Assembly (NCBI GenBank): GCA_963768415.1 | Contig: CAVYHX010000042.1 | Location: 1-64,000, forward strand | Reading direction: 5' to 3' | Source of the DNA: CAVYHX01 sp963768415 | GTDB taxonomy: Bacteria; Pseudomonadota; Gammaproteobacteria; UBA9214 | Length of the DNA stretch: 64,000 nt | Shown here: positions 35,730 through 44,411 of the stretch, in pieces | How the letters are laid out: each line of letters opens with the position of its first letter | Position numbering within the stretch: position 1 is the first letter of the stretch | Program-made: the position numbers and the translations under genes | The notes under the pieces: generated by a model | The model's input: the letters and a program-made list of their open reading frames with translations, nothing else | Told to the model about the DNA's origin: nothing | The model's database searches: none

Positions 35730-37976
35730 TTATAGCCCACCTCTGCGTACGGTTACTGCATTACCGGCATCATTCTGACCGGCAGCCGCGACCTTCTTGC
35801 TCGACAGCTGCAAACGGATACGGACACAGGCACCGCCGTCACTGCCGGTTTCCGCGGTAATAACACCGCCGTGCTCCTCCACGATCTTCTTCACTATAGC
35901 CAGCCCGAGACCACCGCCTCTCGGCTTTGTGGAAACGTATGGCTCGAATATATTCTCCAGGACTTCGGCCCTGAATCCGGGGCCATTGTCGGCAACAGAC
36001 AGTTCCACATAGCGCTTTCCGGCATCCTCGGCAGCCCGGGTTGAGATATTGATGCATGCCGCCGGAAGGCCATTGATGGCCTCCAGTGCATTCTTGACCA
36101 GATTGTGCAGCAACTGCCTGAACCGGCCCGCATCACCCTCGATGCAGGCCGGTTCAACTTCGAGATGTTCCACAATCTGGGCGTTCAGCTCGCCGCTGCG
36201 GTACAGATCGATGACCTCCCTGATGATCCGGTTCAGATCGAGCGGCTCGAGACTGATTTGCGGGGCGCGGGCATATTCACTGAAGGCATTGACCATCTTC
36301 TTCATCGCCTCGACCTGGTTGATAATGGTCGTGGTTGACCGCTCCAGCATGCTGAACTCCTGCTCGTCCAGGTGTTCGCGATAGCGATGGCGCAAGCGTT
36401 CCGCAGACAGCTGTATCGGTGTCAGCGGATTCTTGATTTCGTGGGCCAGCCGTCGCGCCACCTCTCCCCAGGCGGCGTCACGCTGCGCCTGAATGAGTGC
36501 AGTGACATCATCGAACACGATAACCAGACCACCGTTGCGCCCGCCCCCCGCACCCTCCAGGGTCGTACCCCTGCAGGTAAGTACCTGGCGGCCGGTAACG
36601 CCGAACAGTGAAACTTCTTCCCGCCATGCCTGGACAGAATTGCCCTGGTGTTTATAAACAAGATCTATAAAGGGAATTAAAAAGGCATGGTCGTCGCTGA
36701 TTATCCTGAGTTCCCTGCCCAGGTAGTTACTGATATCAACGCCCAGGCTCTCCCGGGCAGCACTGTTTACAGCGCGTATGACACCCGTCGCATCCAGACC
36801 GATAACACCCGATGACAGATTGGCCAGTACTGCTTCCAGATAAGCGCGCTGACCTTCAATCTGTTGCTGGCTGCGATGTGCCTGGTCGCGCGCCTTGCCC
36901 AGGCGGCGCGTCATATCGTTGAACGAGCGCACCAGAAAGCCCAGTTCATCATCGCTGGCAACGGACAGCCGGCGGCTGTAATCCCCTTCCGCAACAGCAT
37001 GTGTTGCCTCGGCCAGATCCCTGATTGGCGCAACCAGGCGGCGTGCGGAGTGGAATGCTGCCCAGATAGCACCCAGCAGGCTCAGCACGAGCACAATGGA
37101 CAAGGTGAGTGTATAGCTGAACTTCAGCGGCTTGCGCAGATAAGCAAGTTCCCGATAATGACTGAAGGCCGACTGCACACTGTCAGCGAGCAGGCTGAGG
37201 CGCTCCGAAACAGGAAACAGGGCCTGCAGGGTATAAATCTCGCTGTCCTGACGGGACGATTGCACCGGCACCAGGGCACGGGCAAACATGCCTGAGTCTC
37301 CCGCCGGATCGAGGCCAATATAGTGGTGCCCCTCGCGCAGCATCGGCAGGATCCCGGGTGCGGGCTGGCTGGGCACTACGGCCATGATGTCGGCACTGCT
37401 GGACGCTACAATCCTGCCATCACTGCCAATCAACGTCAGTTCAGCGGCACCACTTCTGACTCTGTGATCATAGAGGTTCAGTGACAGCGTGGCAGTCGAT
37501 GATTCGGAGATCTCTTCCGCCATCAACTCGGTCTGGCGCAGCGCTTCCCGCAGCCTCACATCCACCGCCGCGCGGCTGATATCAAGGGCATCATCCAGTG
37601 CCTGATCTATTCGCACATCGAACCAGCTGTCGATGCCCCTATGCAAAAATTGCAGGGAGAAATAATAAACTATGCTGACCGGCACAATTGCCAGCACCAC
37701 GAACATCAGCACCATGCGACTTGTCAGCCTGGCACCGACTGTCTTGTTGTGCCGCTGCCTGATCAACTTGATAATATTCGCGACCACCAGCGCACCCAGT
37801 ATCACCAGGCCGGTCGCGTTGATTACCAGCAGCCATGAATACAGCTCCCCGAAGCGTTCGGAATTGTGGGTTGCATCACTCATATAGGAGAGTGACACCA
37901 GCAGCACGACAAACAGCCCCAGCACCGGCACGATGCCAAATCCGATGCTTCTTTTTCTTATCGAGCGAATGGCCAT
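35730..37976 (-). CDS. ntrY: NtrY-like membrane sensor histidine kinase
   Basis: About 748 residues from ATG 37974-37976 (MAIRSIRKRS). Four membrane segments around a periplasmic region, a HAMP linker (RRLVAPIRDLAEATHAVAEGDYSRRL), a PAS domain (YLEAVLANLSSGVIGLDATG), the HisKA site RLAHEIKNPLTPIQLSAERL with the phospho-His, and an ATP-binding domain with NLVKNALEA, DNGPGF and GGGLGLAIVKKI. Controls NtrX by phosphorylation. In other bacteria NtrYX links to nitrogen metabolism, envelope and redox state; the signal here is unknown. Confidence 0.93.
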   Translation of the reverse strand: MAIRSIRKRSIGFGIVPVLGLFVVLLVSLSYMSDATHNSERFGELYSWLLVINATGLVILGALVVANIIKLIRQRHNKTVGARLTSRMVLMFVVLAIVPVSIVYYFSLQFLHRGIDSWFDVRIDQALDDALDISRAAVDVRLREALRQTELMAEEISESSTATLSLNLYDHRVRSGAAELTLIGSDGRIVASSSADIMAVVPSQPAPGILPMLREGHHYIGLDPAGDSGMFARALVPVQSSRQDSEIYTLQALFPVSERLSLLADSVQSAFSHYRELAYLRKPLKFSYTLTLSIVLVLSLLGAIWAAFHSARRLVAPIRDLAEATHAVAEGDYSRRLSVASDDELGFLVRSFNDMTRRLGKARDQAHRSQQQIEGQRAYLEAVLANLSSGVIGLDATGVIRAVNSAARESLGVDISNYLGRELRIISDDHAFLIPFIDLVYKHQGNSVQAWREEVSLFGVTGRQVLTCRGTTLEGAGGGRNGGLVIVFDDVTALIQAQRDAAWGEVARRLAHEIKNPLTPIQLSAERLRHRYREHLDEQEFSMLERSTTTIINQVEAMKKMVNAFSEYARAPQISLEPLDLNRIIREVIDLYRSGELNAQIVEHLEVEPACIEGDAGRFRQLLHNLVKNALEAINGLPAACINISTRAAEDAGKRYVELSVADNGPGFRAEVLENIFEPYVSTKPRGGGLGLAIVKKIVEEHGGVITAETGSDGGACVRIRLQLSSKKVAAAGQNDAGNAVTVRRGGL

Positions 37977-38557
37977 GCGTACCACTCGCTGCGCATATCC
38001 CATGCAGAAGACACATAGGCAAGCAAACGGACCGGTGTCGGCAGTGATTCAATATCAAGATTGCCGCGCACGCGCATCTTGTAGAGACGGTCCCTGTCCA
38101 GCCGGCTTTGCTGAATGACGATCAGGTCACGGATGTTACCGGCCGCGAGCAAGGCATCATCCAGTTGCAGATAATTGCTCTGGGCAGTGCTGCGCACATC
38201 CTTCACAAGGTAACTGCGACTGAGTGGGTTATATTGCAGTTCCCGCTTGAACGTTATCTCGGCGGCAACCTTGTCCCAGAACCAGGGATGCGTCCTGACG
38301 AGTTGCACCTGCAGTTCAAACACCAGCGGCACACCGTTTTCCAGCGCTTCCCGTGCACCGGGGCTCAATATTATGGAAAATTGCGCATCCAGCAGGTAAT
38401 TCGTATCCACCAGGCGGATGAATTTATCAGTTAGCTGGAAGGCGCTGCCTTCATCCGCATGCACATGTGGCGCGCCCCACAGGGCACAGGCGACAAGCAG
38501 TGCAGCGAGAGGATGCCGCAAACGGACTGCGGTAATCCTTGCGCTTATGCGACTCAT
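37958..38557 (-). CDS. DUF4390 domain-containing exported protein
   Basis: About 199 residues from ATG 38555-38557, whose A is shared with the rsmB TAA (TAATG). A signal peptide (RHPLAALLVACALWGAPHVHA) is followed by DEGSAFQLTDKFIRLVDTNYLLDAQFSI, typical of the DUF4390 family, which is nearly always found between rsmB and ntrY. Function unknown; periplasmic location and the fixed position suggest a link to signal input for NtrY. Its 3' end overlaps the ntrY start by 19 bp. Confidence 0.88.
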   Translation of the reverse strand: MSRISARITAVRLRHPLAALLVACALWGAPHVHADEGSAFQLTDKFIRLVDTNYLLDAQFSIILSPGAREALENGVPLVFELQVQLVRTHPWFWDKVAAEITFKRELQYNPLSRSYLVKDVRSTAQSNYLQLDDALLAAGNIRDLIVIQQSRLDRDRLYKMRVRGNLDIESLPTPVRLLAYVSSAWDMRSEWYAWPFAR

Positions 38558-39871
38558 TATGCGGACTTGCGCAGACATGCGAAATAAAATCCGTCCATTG
38601 CTTCCTCACCTGGCAACAGCTGCCTTCCCGCAGTACAGGCCCGCCCCCACGGTGCCCTGATCGGTACTTCAACAGCGTCGCCATGTGTCGCCAGGAAACG
38701 CTCGACCTGCCTGCTGTTCTCATCAGTCAGCACTGAACATGTGCAATACAGCAGCATACCCCGTGCCGCCAGCAAGGGCCATACGGCCTCCAGCAAGTGC
38801 GCCTGGCGTACGCACAGGGCGGCAATGTCCCCGGGCCGCCGCAATAGTTTGATATCGGGGTGCCTGCGAATGACACCGGTCGCGGAACACGGGGTATCCA
38901 GCAGTATACGGTCGTACTGGTGGCCGTCCCACCACTTGTCCGGTGCGCCGGCATCCGCGTGCATGATCCGGGCCTGCAAGTCGAGACGCGCCAGGTTTTC
39001 CTCGACCCTGTGCAGCCGGCCGGCATCAATATCGAGCGCAGTCAGTGCCGCAAGGTTGGGCTGCAGTTCCAGCATATGTGCGGTCTTGCCGCCCGGTGCT
39101 GCACAGGCATCCAGCACCGACTGGCCGGGCGCCAGATCCAGCAACCCGGCCGCCAGCTGTGCCGCCCCGTCCTGCACGGAAACCACGCCCTCCGCGAAGC
39201 CGGGCAAGGCGTCTACCGCAACCGGCTTGGTAAGCATGATGCCCTGGTCTGTCGCGCTCAGCGGCACGGCCTCTATCCGGTGCAAGGCCAGTAGTTCCAG
39301 GTATTCATCCCGGGTGACGCGGCGCCGGTTGATACGCAGCCCCAGTGGCGGCCGCGTGTTATTCGCCTGCAGGATCGTCTGCCCAGTCATTCGGCCAGTC
39401 GGCCTGGATGCGGGCGACCAGCCAGTCGGGATGTGCGTAGCAGGCACCCGTGTCGCCCGCGATTGCCTGGTGCAAATCCGGACCGTTACGCTGGTAGTTG
39501 CGCAGCACGGCATTTACCAGCCCGCTGGCCCATGCCTTGTTCAGGGCACGCACCGCCTGGACGGTTTCATGCACGGCAACCCGTTGCGGCAAGGCCATGT
39601 GATCCAGCTGGTACAGACCGGCCAGCAACAGACCGTGCACGTCTGCGGCACTGGCCTTGAGCGGCTTGTCCAGCAGTTGTTGCAGGATGGCGTCCAGCTG
39701 GAAATACCAGCGCAAGGTTCCGTAGGAAAGCTCCTGCAACAGTGCCCGCTGTTGCGCATCCGCAAGCTCCTGCAGCCCGGGCGGCAAGACATCGGCCAGC
39801 GAGCGCCGTCTGTGCGCGACATGCGCAATAACGCGGGCGGCGCCGGCACGCACATCCACGGACTTTACCAT
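38557..39871 (-). CDS. rsmB: 16S rRNA (cytosine-967-C5)-methyltransferase (one frameshift)
   Basis: Methylates C967 of 16S rRNA. The N-terminal NusB-like RNA-binding part (RAGAARVIAHVAHRRRSLADVL, HGLLLAGLYQLDHM) and the C-terminal SAM methyltransferase (LDACAAPGGKTAHMLEL, LLDTPCSATGVIRRHPDIKL, LLYCTCSV with catalytic Cys) are in different frames, joined near 39376 at ILQANNTRPPLGLRINRR. Joined length is about 438 residues, close to E. coli (429). Start at ATG 39869-39871 (MVKSVDVRAG). The shift is most likely a base error. Confidence 0.93.
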
Positions 39872-39892
39872 GGACATCGACACGCGCCTATG

Positions 39893-40826
39893 CTAATCAC
39901 CAAGACGAACACCTTCCAGGGAATGTGCATTGACGAAATCACCGGCAGTTACCGGACGCCCGCCGGGCAATTGCAGGACCCGCAGCCGCAACACGTCCGC
40001 GCCGCAGGCAACCTCGATGCCGGACTTGTCCGCCGACAACACGGTGCCGGGCGGTGCCGTGACCTGACGGTGTCACGGAGACGGCCTCCCAGATACGCAG
40101 TTGCCGGCCCTGATAGCGGGTTTCGGCCACCGGCCAGGAATTGTACGCGCGCACCTGGCGCGTTCCAGGTGCGCGGCAGTACGCCGTCCAGTCGATCAGC
40201 GCATCCGCCTTGTCGATCTTGCCGGCATAGGTCACCTGCGCGGGGTCCTGCGGTTGCGGCACAAGACTCGCGTTCTCGAGCGCAGCGAGATTCCCGGCCA
40301 GCAGTTCACCACCGAGGCGGGACAGCCGGTCATGCAGGCTGCTCGCCGTGTCGCTGGCCTCGATGCGACAGCGCTGGCAGGCAAGCACCGGTCCGGTATC
40401 CAGCCCGGCCTCCATCTGCATCAGGCAGACACCGGTCTCGGTATCACCGGCCAGAATGGCATGCTGAATGGGTGCAGCACCACGCCAGCGCGGCAGCAGG
40501 GAGGCATGCACATTGACGCACCCGAGGCGCGGTAGCGCCAGTACCGCTGGCGGCAGGATCAACCCGTAGGCAACCACCACCATCAGGTCGGGCTGCAATT
40601 TTTCCAGCCCGGACTGGACCTCGGCATCGCGGAGCGTGACCGGCTGGCAGACGGGCACCCCGTATTCCAGGGCCAGCTGCTTTACCGGGCTTTGGGAGGC
40701 ACGGCGTCCGCGGCCGGCGGGGCGATCGGGTTGGGTATAAACCGCTGCGACGCTATGCGCACTATCCAGCAGGGCCTGCAGCGCAGGCACGGAAAACTCG
40801 GGTGTCCCGGCAAATATGATGTTCAT
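39893..40826 (-). CDS. fmt: Methionyl-tRNA formyltransferase (one frameshift)
   Basis: Formylates initiator Met-tRNA. MNIIFAGTPEFSVPALQALL, the catalytic region CVNVHASLLPRWRGAAPIQHAIL (Asn/His) and the SLLP loop are present, with GDTETGVCLMQMEAGLDTGP. The frame breaks near 40070; the correct end VTAPPGTVLSADKSGIEVAC ... VNAHSLEGVRLGD reaches TAG at 39893-39895. Joined length is about 311 residues. It follows def and precedes rsmB by 21 bp, the common def-fmt-rsmB order. Confidence 0.94.
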
Positions 40827-40899
40827 GAGAATAATCCGACCCGGGCCGGCGGGTGCTGGATGACTACTCCGGGCCGCACGGGGTGGTCGGCAAGGGTGA

Positions 40900-41440
40900 C
40901 TAGAGGACCTGCCTGGCTGGATGCTCTTCGGAGCCGGCCGCTGCCTGGCGCTGGATTTTTTCCAGCTTCTTCCTGATCAGGGTGCGTTTTAACGGAGACA
41001 GATAGTCCACAAACAGCTTGCCATCGAGATGGTCAAGCTCGTGCTGGATACACACTGCCAGCAGCCCGTCGGCCTCCAGTTCAAAGGGCTCGCCAGCCCG
41101 GTTCAACGCCCGGACCCGGACCCGGTCAGCCCGCTGCACCAGTTCATACACCCCGGGGACCGAGAGGCAGCCTTCCTCCATCTCCTCCACGCCATCGCGC
41201 TCGATAATCTCCGGATTAATCAGGTGTAAAGGCTGGTCCCTAGCTTCCGATATATCTATAACGACAATCCGCCTGGCAACATTGACCTGGGTAGCCGCCA
41301 GCCCGATACCGGGTGCCGCGTACATGGTCTCGAGCATATCGTCGATGAGCTGACGCACTAGCGGCATCGACCTGGTCTACCGGTCGGGAGATATTGCGCA
41401 GCCGCGGATCGGGAAAATGAAGAATATCCAGGATTGCCAT
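40900..41440 (-). CDS. def: Peptide deformylase (one frameshift)
   Basis: Removes the formyl group from nascent N-terminal Met. Starts MAILDILHFPDPRLRNISRP at ATG 41438-41440; the frame shifts near 41370 and continues PLVRQLIDDMLETMYAAPGI. All three metal-site motifs are present: GIGLAATQ, EEGCLSVPG (Cys ligand) and CIQHELDHLDG (two His and Glu). About 180 residues. Divergent from the LysM gene over 209 bp. Confidence 0.94.
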
Positions 41441-41649
41441 GTGATTACCGTCACGAATATGATTCAGCGTATAAAATATACTGTATCATAAAATGACAGT
41501 TAGCTGCTTGCCCGGGATCGACAAAAGGTTTTGTTCTGTGTGGATTTTCCGCTAAACTCGCGCATAATACGAGCCTGCCGGCCTTACAGAATAAGCACAT
41601 ACCGCATACTGGACGGGTATCGACACAAACACGACGTAAAGGGACGCCT

Positions 41650-42681
41650 ATGTCAATCAAGAAACTGTTCGGAATGGTATTCGCGCTGCTGCTTGCAGGC
41701 TCAATCACGGCGGCGGATGTGGCACTCAACCAGAACCACCCCGACCGCTATGTCGTGGTCAAGGGTGACACCCTGTGGGATATCTCCAGTATGTTTCTGC
41801 GCGATCCCTGGCTGTGGCCCGAGATCTGGTATGTCAATCCGCAGATCGCGAATCCGCACCTCATTTATCCCGGCGATATCCTGACCCTGGTTTATATCGA
41901 CGGCAAGCCGCAGCTGCGTTTGCAGCGCGGCCATCCCACCGTCAGGCTCGCTCCCCGTGCACGCGTGGAAAGCCTGGATAGTGCAATCCCCACTATTCCG
42001 CTGGATGCCATCAAGCAATTCCTGACCCGGCCACTGGTGGTCGGCGAGGACGAGCTGGAGACCGCACCCTATGTTGTCCAGAGCGCGGATGAACACGTCG
42101 TTACCGGTGCCGGTGACCGCGTCTATGTACGCGGGATCGAGGGTACCGGTGAAGCCCTGTTTGATCTGTACGAACCGGGTGGCCCGTATATCGATCCAGA
42201 CACCGGGGAAGTACTCGGCTACGAAGCCTTGTATATAGGCACTTCCGCTGTCCAGCGATTCGGGGATCCGGCCACACTGTTACTGACAGAAACCACCCGT
42301 GAAGCCCGTATTGGACACCGGCTGCGCCCGGCGGACCGCACTGATCCGGTGGCGAATTTCCAGCCCCATGCACCGGCACCCGGCATTGAGGGTCACATTA
42401 TCTCAGTCATCGATGGTGTGTCCCAGATTGGCCAGTTCAATGTCGTGGCCATCGATCTCGGCACCCGCGACGGGATGGAAGTCGGTCATGTCCTGCGCAT
42501 TTTCCAGGCAGGCGAGGTAGTCCGCGATATCGTCAGTGACAAGCGCGGTGAAACCGTAAAATTGCCGGACGAGGATGCCGGCATGGTCATGATCTTCCGG
42601 ACCTTCGAAAAAGTCAGCTTCGGGCTGGTGATGAAGGCCACCCGGGCAATTCACATACTCGATTACGTACGTACACCCTAG
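41650..42681 (+). CDS. LysM peptidoglycan-binding domain protein
   Basis: 343 residues with a signal peptide (LFGMVFALLLAGSITAADVA) and one LysM domain right after it: YVVVKGDTLWDISSMFLRDPWLWPEIWYVNPQIANPHLIYPGD. The rest is beta-rich with no catalytic motif. This protein is almost always found between def and dprA in gammaproteobacteria. Probably periplasmic and wall-bound; a regulatory or scaffolding role is likely but unproven. Confidence 0.92.
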   Translation: MSIKKLFGMVFALLLAGSITAADVALNQNHPDRYVVVKGDTLWDISSMFLRDPWLWPEIWYVNPQIANPHLIYPGDILTLVYIDGKPQLRLQRGHPTVRLAPRARVESLDSAIPTIPLDAIKQFLTRPLVVGEDELETAPYVVQSADEHVVTGAGDRVYVRGIEGTGEALFDLYEPGGPYIDPDTGEVLGYEALYIGTSAVQRFGDPATLLLTETTREARIGHRLRPADRTDPVANFQPHAPAPGIEGHIISVIDGVSQIGQFNVVAIDLGTRDGMEVGHVLRIFQAGEVVRDIVSDKRGETVKLPDEDAGMVMIFRTFEKVSFGLVMKATRAIHILDYVRTP

Positions 42682-42765
42682 CAGAAAATTTTCAGCAGCC
42701 ACCAGGGACGGTGACAACATGAAATTACAGACAGGCTTCGTAAAAACCAGGGGTGTCTAGCCACG

Positions 42766-43896
42766 ATGGTGGCCACACCCGACCGAACAGCGAATACACT
42801 CACCGACTGGCTGACCCTCTACCATGCCCCGGGGGTCGGTGTCGCGTGTTTCCGCCAGCTGCTGGAGGCTTTCCCCGAACCGGCTGACGTCCTGCACGCC
42901 AGCCGCGACAGATTGCAGGCGCTTGGCCTGGCGACCCACACTATCGACGCCCTGCAGCATCCCGACCAGGCGGGTCTTGACCGTGATCTTGCGTGGCGCG
43001 AACAAACCGGCAACCGGATCCTGACCTGCCGCGATCCTGCCTACCCGCCGCTGCTGCTGGAGATACCGGATCCACCCCCGTTGTTATACGTACACGGTAA
43101 TGTCGAGGTGCTCGGCCTGCCGCAGCTGGCCATGGTCGGCAGCCGCAACCCCACGCCTTCAGGGATGCGTACCGCGACTGAATTTGCCCAGTACCTGTCA
43201 GCCGCGGGGCTGGTGATCACCAGTGGACTGGCCCTTGGCATCGATGCCGCCAGCCATCAAGGGGCGCTCGACGCCGGCGGCCCCACTATTGCCGTGATGG
43301 GCACTGGTCTGGACCGGGTCTATCCGGCCAGGCACCGTGACCTGGCCCGCCGAATAGCTGCGGCAGGCGCACTGGTTTCCGAATTCCCCGTGGGCACAGC
43401 CCCCCGACCGGAAAATTTTCCGCGCCGCAACCGTATTCTCAGCGGCCTGAGCCTGGGCACCCTGGTCGTGGAAGCCGCACCGCGCTCGGGTTCACTGATC
43501 AGCGCCCGCTGTGCCGGCGACCAGGGCCGGGAAGTGTTCGCCATCCCCGGCTCGATTCACAACCCGCTGGCGCGCGGTTGTCATGCCTTGATCAGACAGG
43601 GCGCCAAGCTGGTCGAAACCGCACAGGACGTGCTCGACGAACTCGGCGCGCTCGCCGCCGCCTGCACCGGCGCACGCCCGGATCCAGCGGCGCAGCAGAC
43701 TCGGGAACAGTCCGGACAACTGGCCCCTGAATATCTACAACTCATTGATTCTATTGGTTTTGAACCAACTTCTATCGATCACCTGGTAAATACAAGCGGA
43801 TTGACGCCAGCCGAAGTTTCCTCCATGCTGCTGCTGCTGGAAATGCAGGGTTACATTGCCGCCAGTCCGGGAGGCATTTATAACCGATTGAAGTAA
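42766..43896 (+). CDS. dprA: DNA-processing protein DprA
   Basis: Binds incoming single-stranded DNA and loads RecA during natural transformation. 376 residues. An N-terminal SAM-like region, then the Rossmann fold: LAMVGSRNPTPSGM, ITSGLALGIDAASHQGALDAGG and GTGLDRVYPARH, FPRRNRILSGLSLGTLVVEA, and GREVFAIPGSIHNPLARGCH. The C-terminal winged-helix (PTSIDHLVNTSGLTPAEVSS) is present. The frame opens with an ATG at 42766. Confidence 0.95.
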   Translation: MVATPDRTANTLTDWLTLYHAPGVGVACFRQLLEAFPEPADVLHASRDRLQALGLATHTIDALQHPDQAGLDRDLAWREQTGNRILTCRDPAYPPLLLEIPDPPPLLYVHGNVEVLGLPQLAMVGSRNPTPSGMRTATEFAQYLSAAGLVITSGLALGIDAASHQGALDAGGPTIAVMGTGLDRVYPARHRDLARRIAAAGALVSEFPVGTAPRPENFPRRNRILSGLSLGTLVVEAAPRSGSLISARCAGDQGREVFAIPGSIHNPLARGCHALIRQGAKLVETAQDVLDELGALAAACTGARPDPAAQQTREQSGQLAPEYLQLIDSIGFEPTSIDHLVNTSGLTPAEVSSMLLLLEMQGYIAASPGGIYNRLK

Positions 43897-43907
43897 AAGG
43901 GTTAAAA

Positions 43908-44381
43908 ATGAAAGAAAACGTCTTCGACGTATTGATGTATCTGTTTGAAAATTATTATATGGATGACAACGACGCAGCGGCGCTGGACCAGGAGTCGATG
44001 CGCCGGGATCTCTGGCATGCCGGATTTCCGGCGCCTGAAGTCGACCGCGCCTTCCTGTGGCTGGAAGGCCTTGGCGACGAGATCAACGCGCCTTCCATGC
44101 AGGCGGAACGCTCGCTGCGGCTGTTTTCGGAGTCTGAAATGGCCCGGCTCGATACCGAGTGCCGTGGCTTCATCCTGTCACTCGAACAGATGGGTATCCT
44201 GACACCCGCCAGCCGTGAACTGGCCATCGACAGGGCCATGGCGCTGGATAGCGAAGACTTCGATATCGAGCAGCTGAAGTGGGTCATATTGATGGTGTTG
44301 TTCAACCAGCCCGGCCAGGAAGCGGCCTATGCCTGGATCGAGGAGCTGGTGTTTGACGATGTGGCCAACCACCTGCACTGA
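43908..44381 (+). CDS. smg: Smg family protein (DUF494)
   Basis: 157 residues of the Smg/DUF494 family: MKENVFDVLMYLFENYYMDD at the start and LKWVILMVLFNQPGQEAAYAWIEELV near the end. Acidic, mostly helical. The gene is conserved between dprA and topA; its function is not established. It follows dprA by 11 bp and precedes topA by 30 bp, so one transcript is likely. Confidence 0.94.
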   Translation: MKENVFDVLMYLFENYYMDDNDAAALDQESMRRDLWHAGFPAPEVDRAFLWLEGLGDEINAPSMQAERSLRLFSESEMARLDTECRGFILSLEQMGILTPASRELAIDRAMALDSEDFDIEQLKWVILMVLFNQPGQEAAYAWIEELVFDDVANHLH

Positions 44382-44411
44382 GCCAGTCCGTCGAAAGAGC
44401 CCTGAATTCCC

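Noticed and set aside
38741..40516. 591-codon open frame opposite rsmB and fmt
   Set aside because: Shadow of two certain genes; extreme Ala, Arg, Ser and Pro content.
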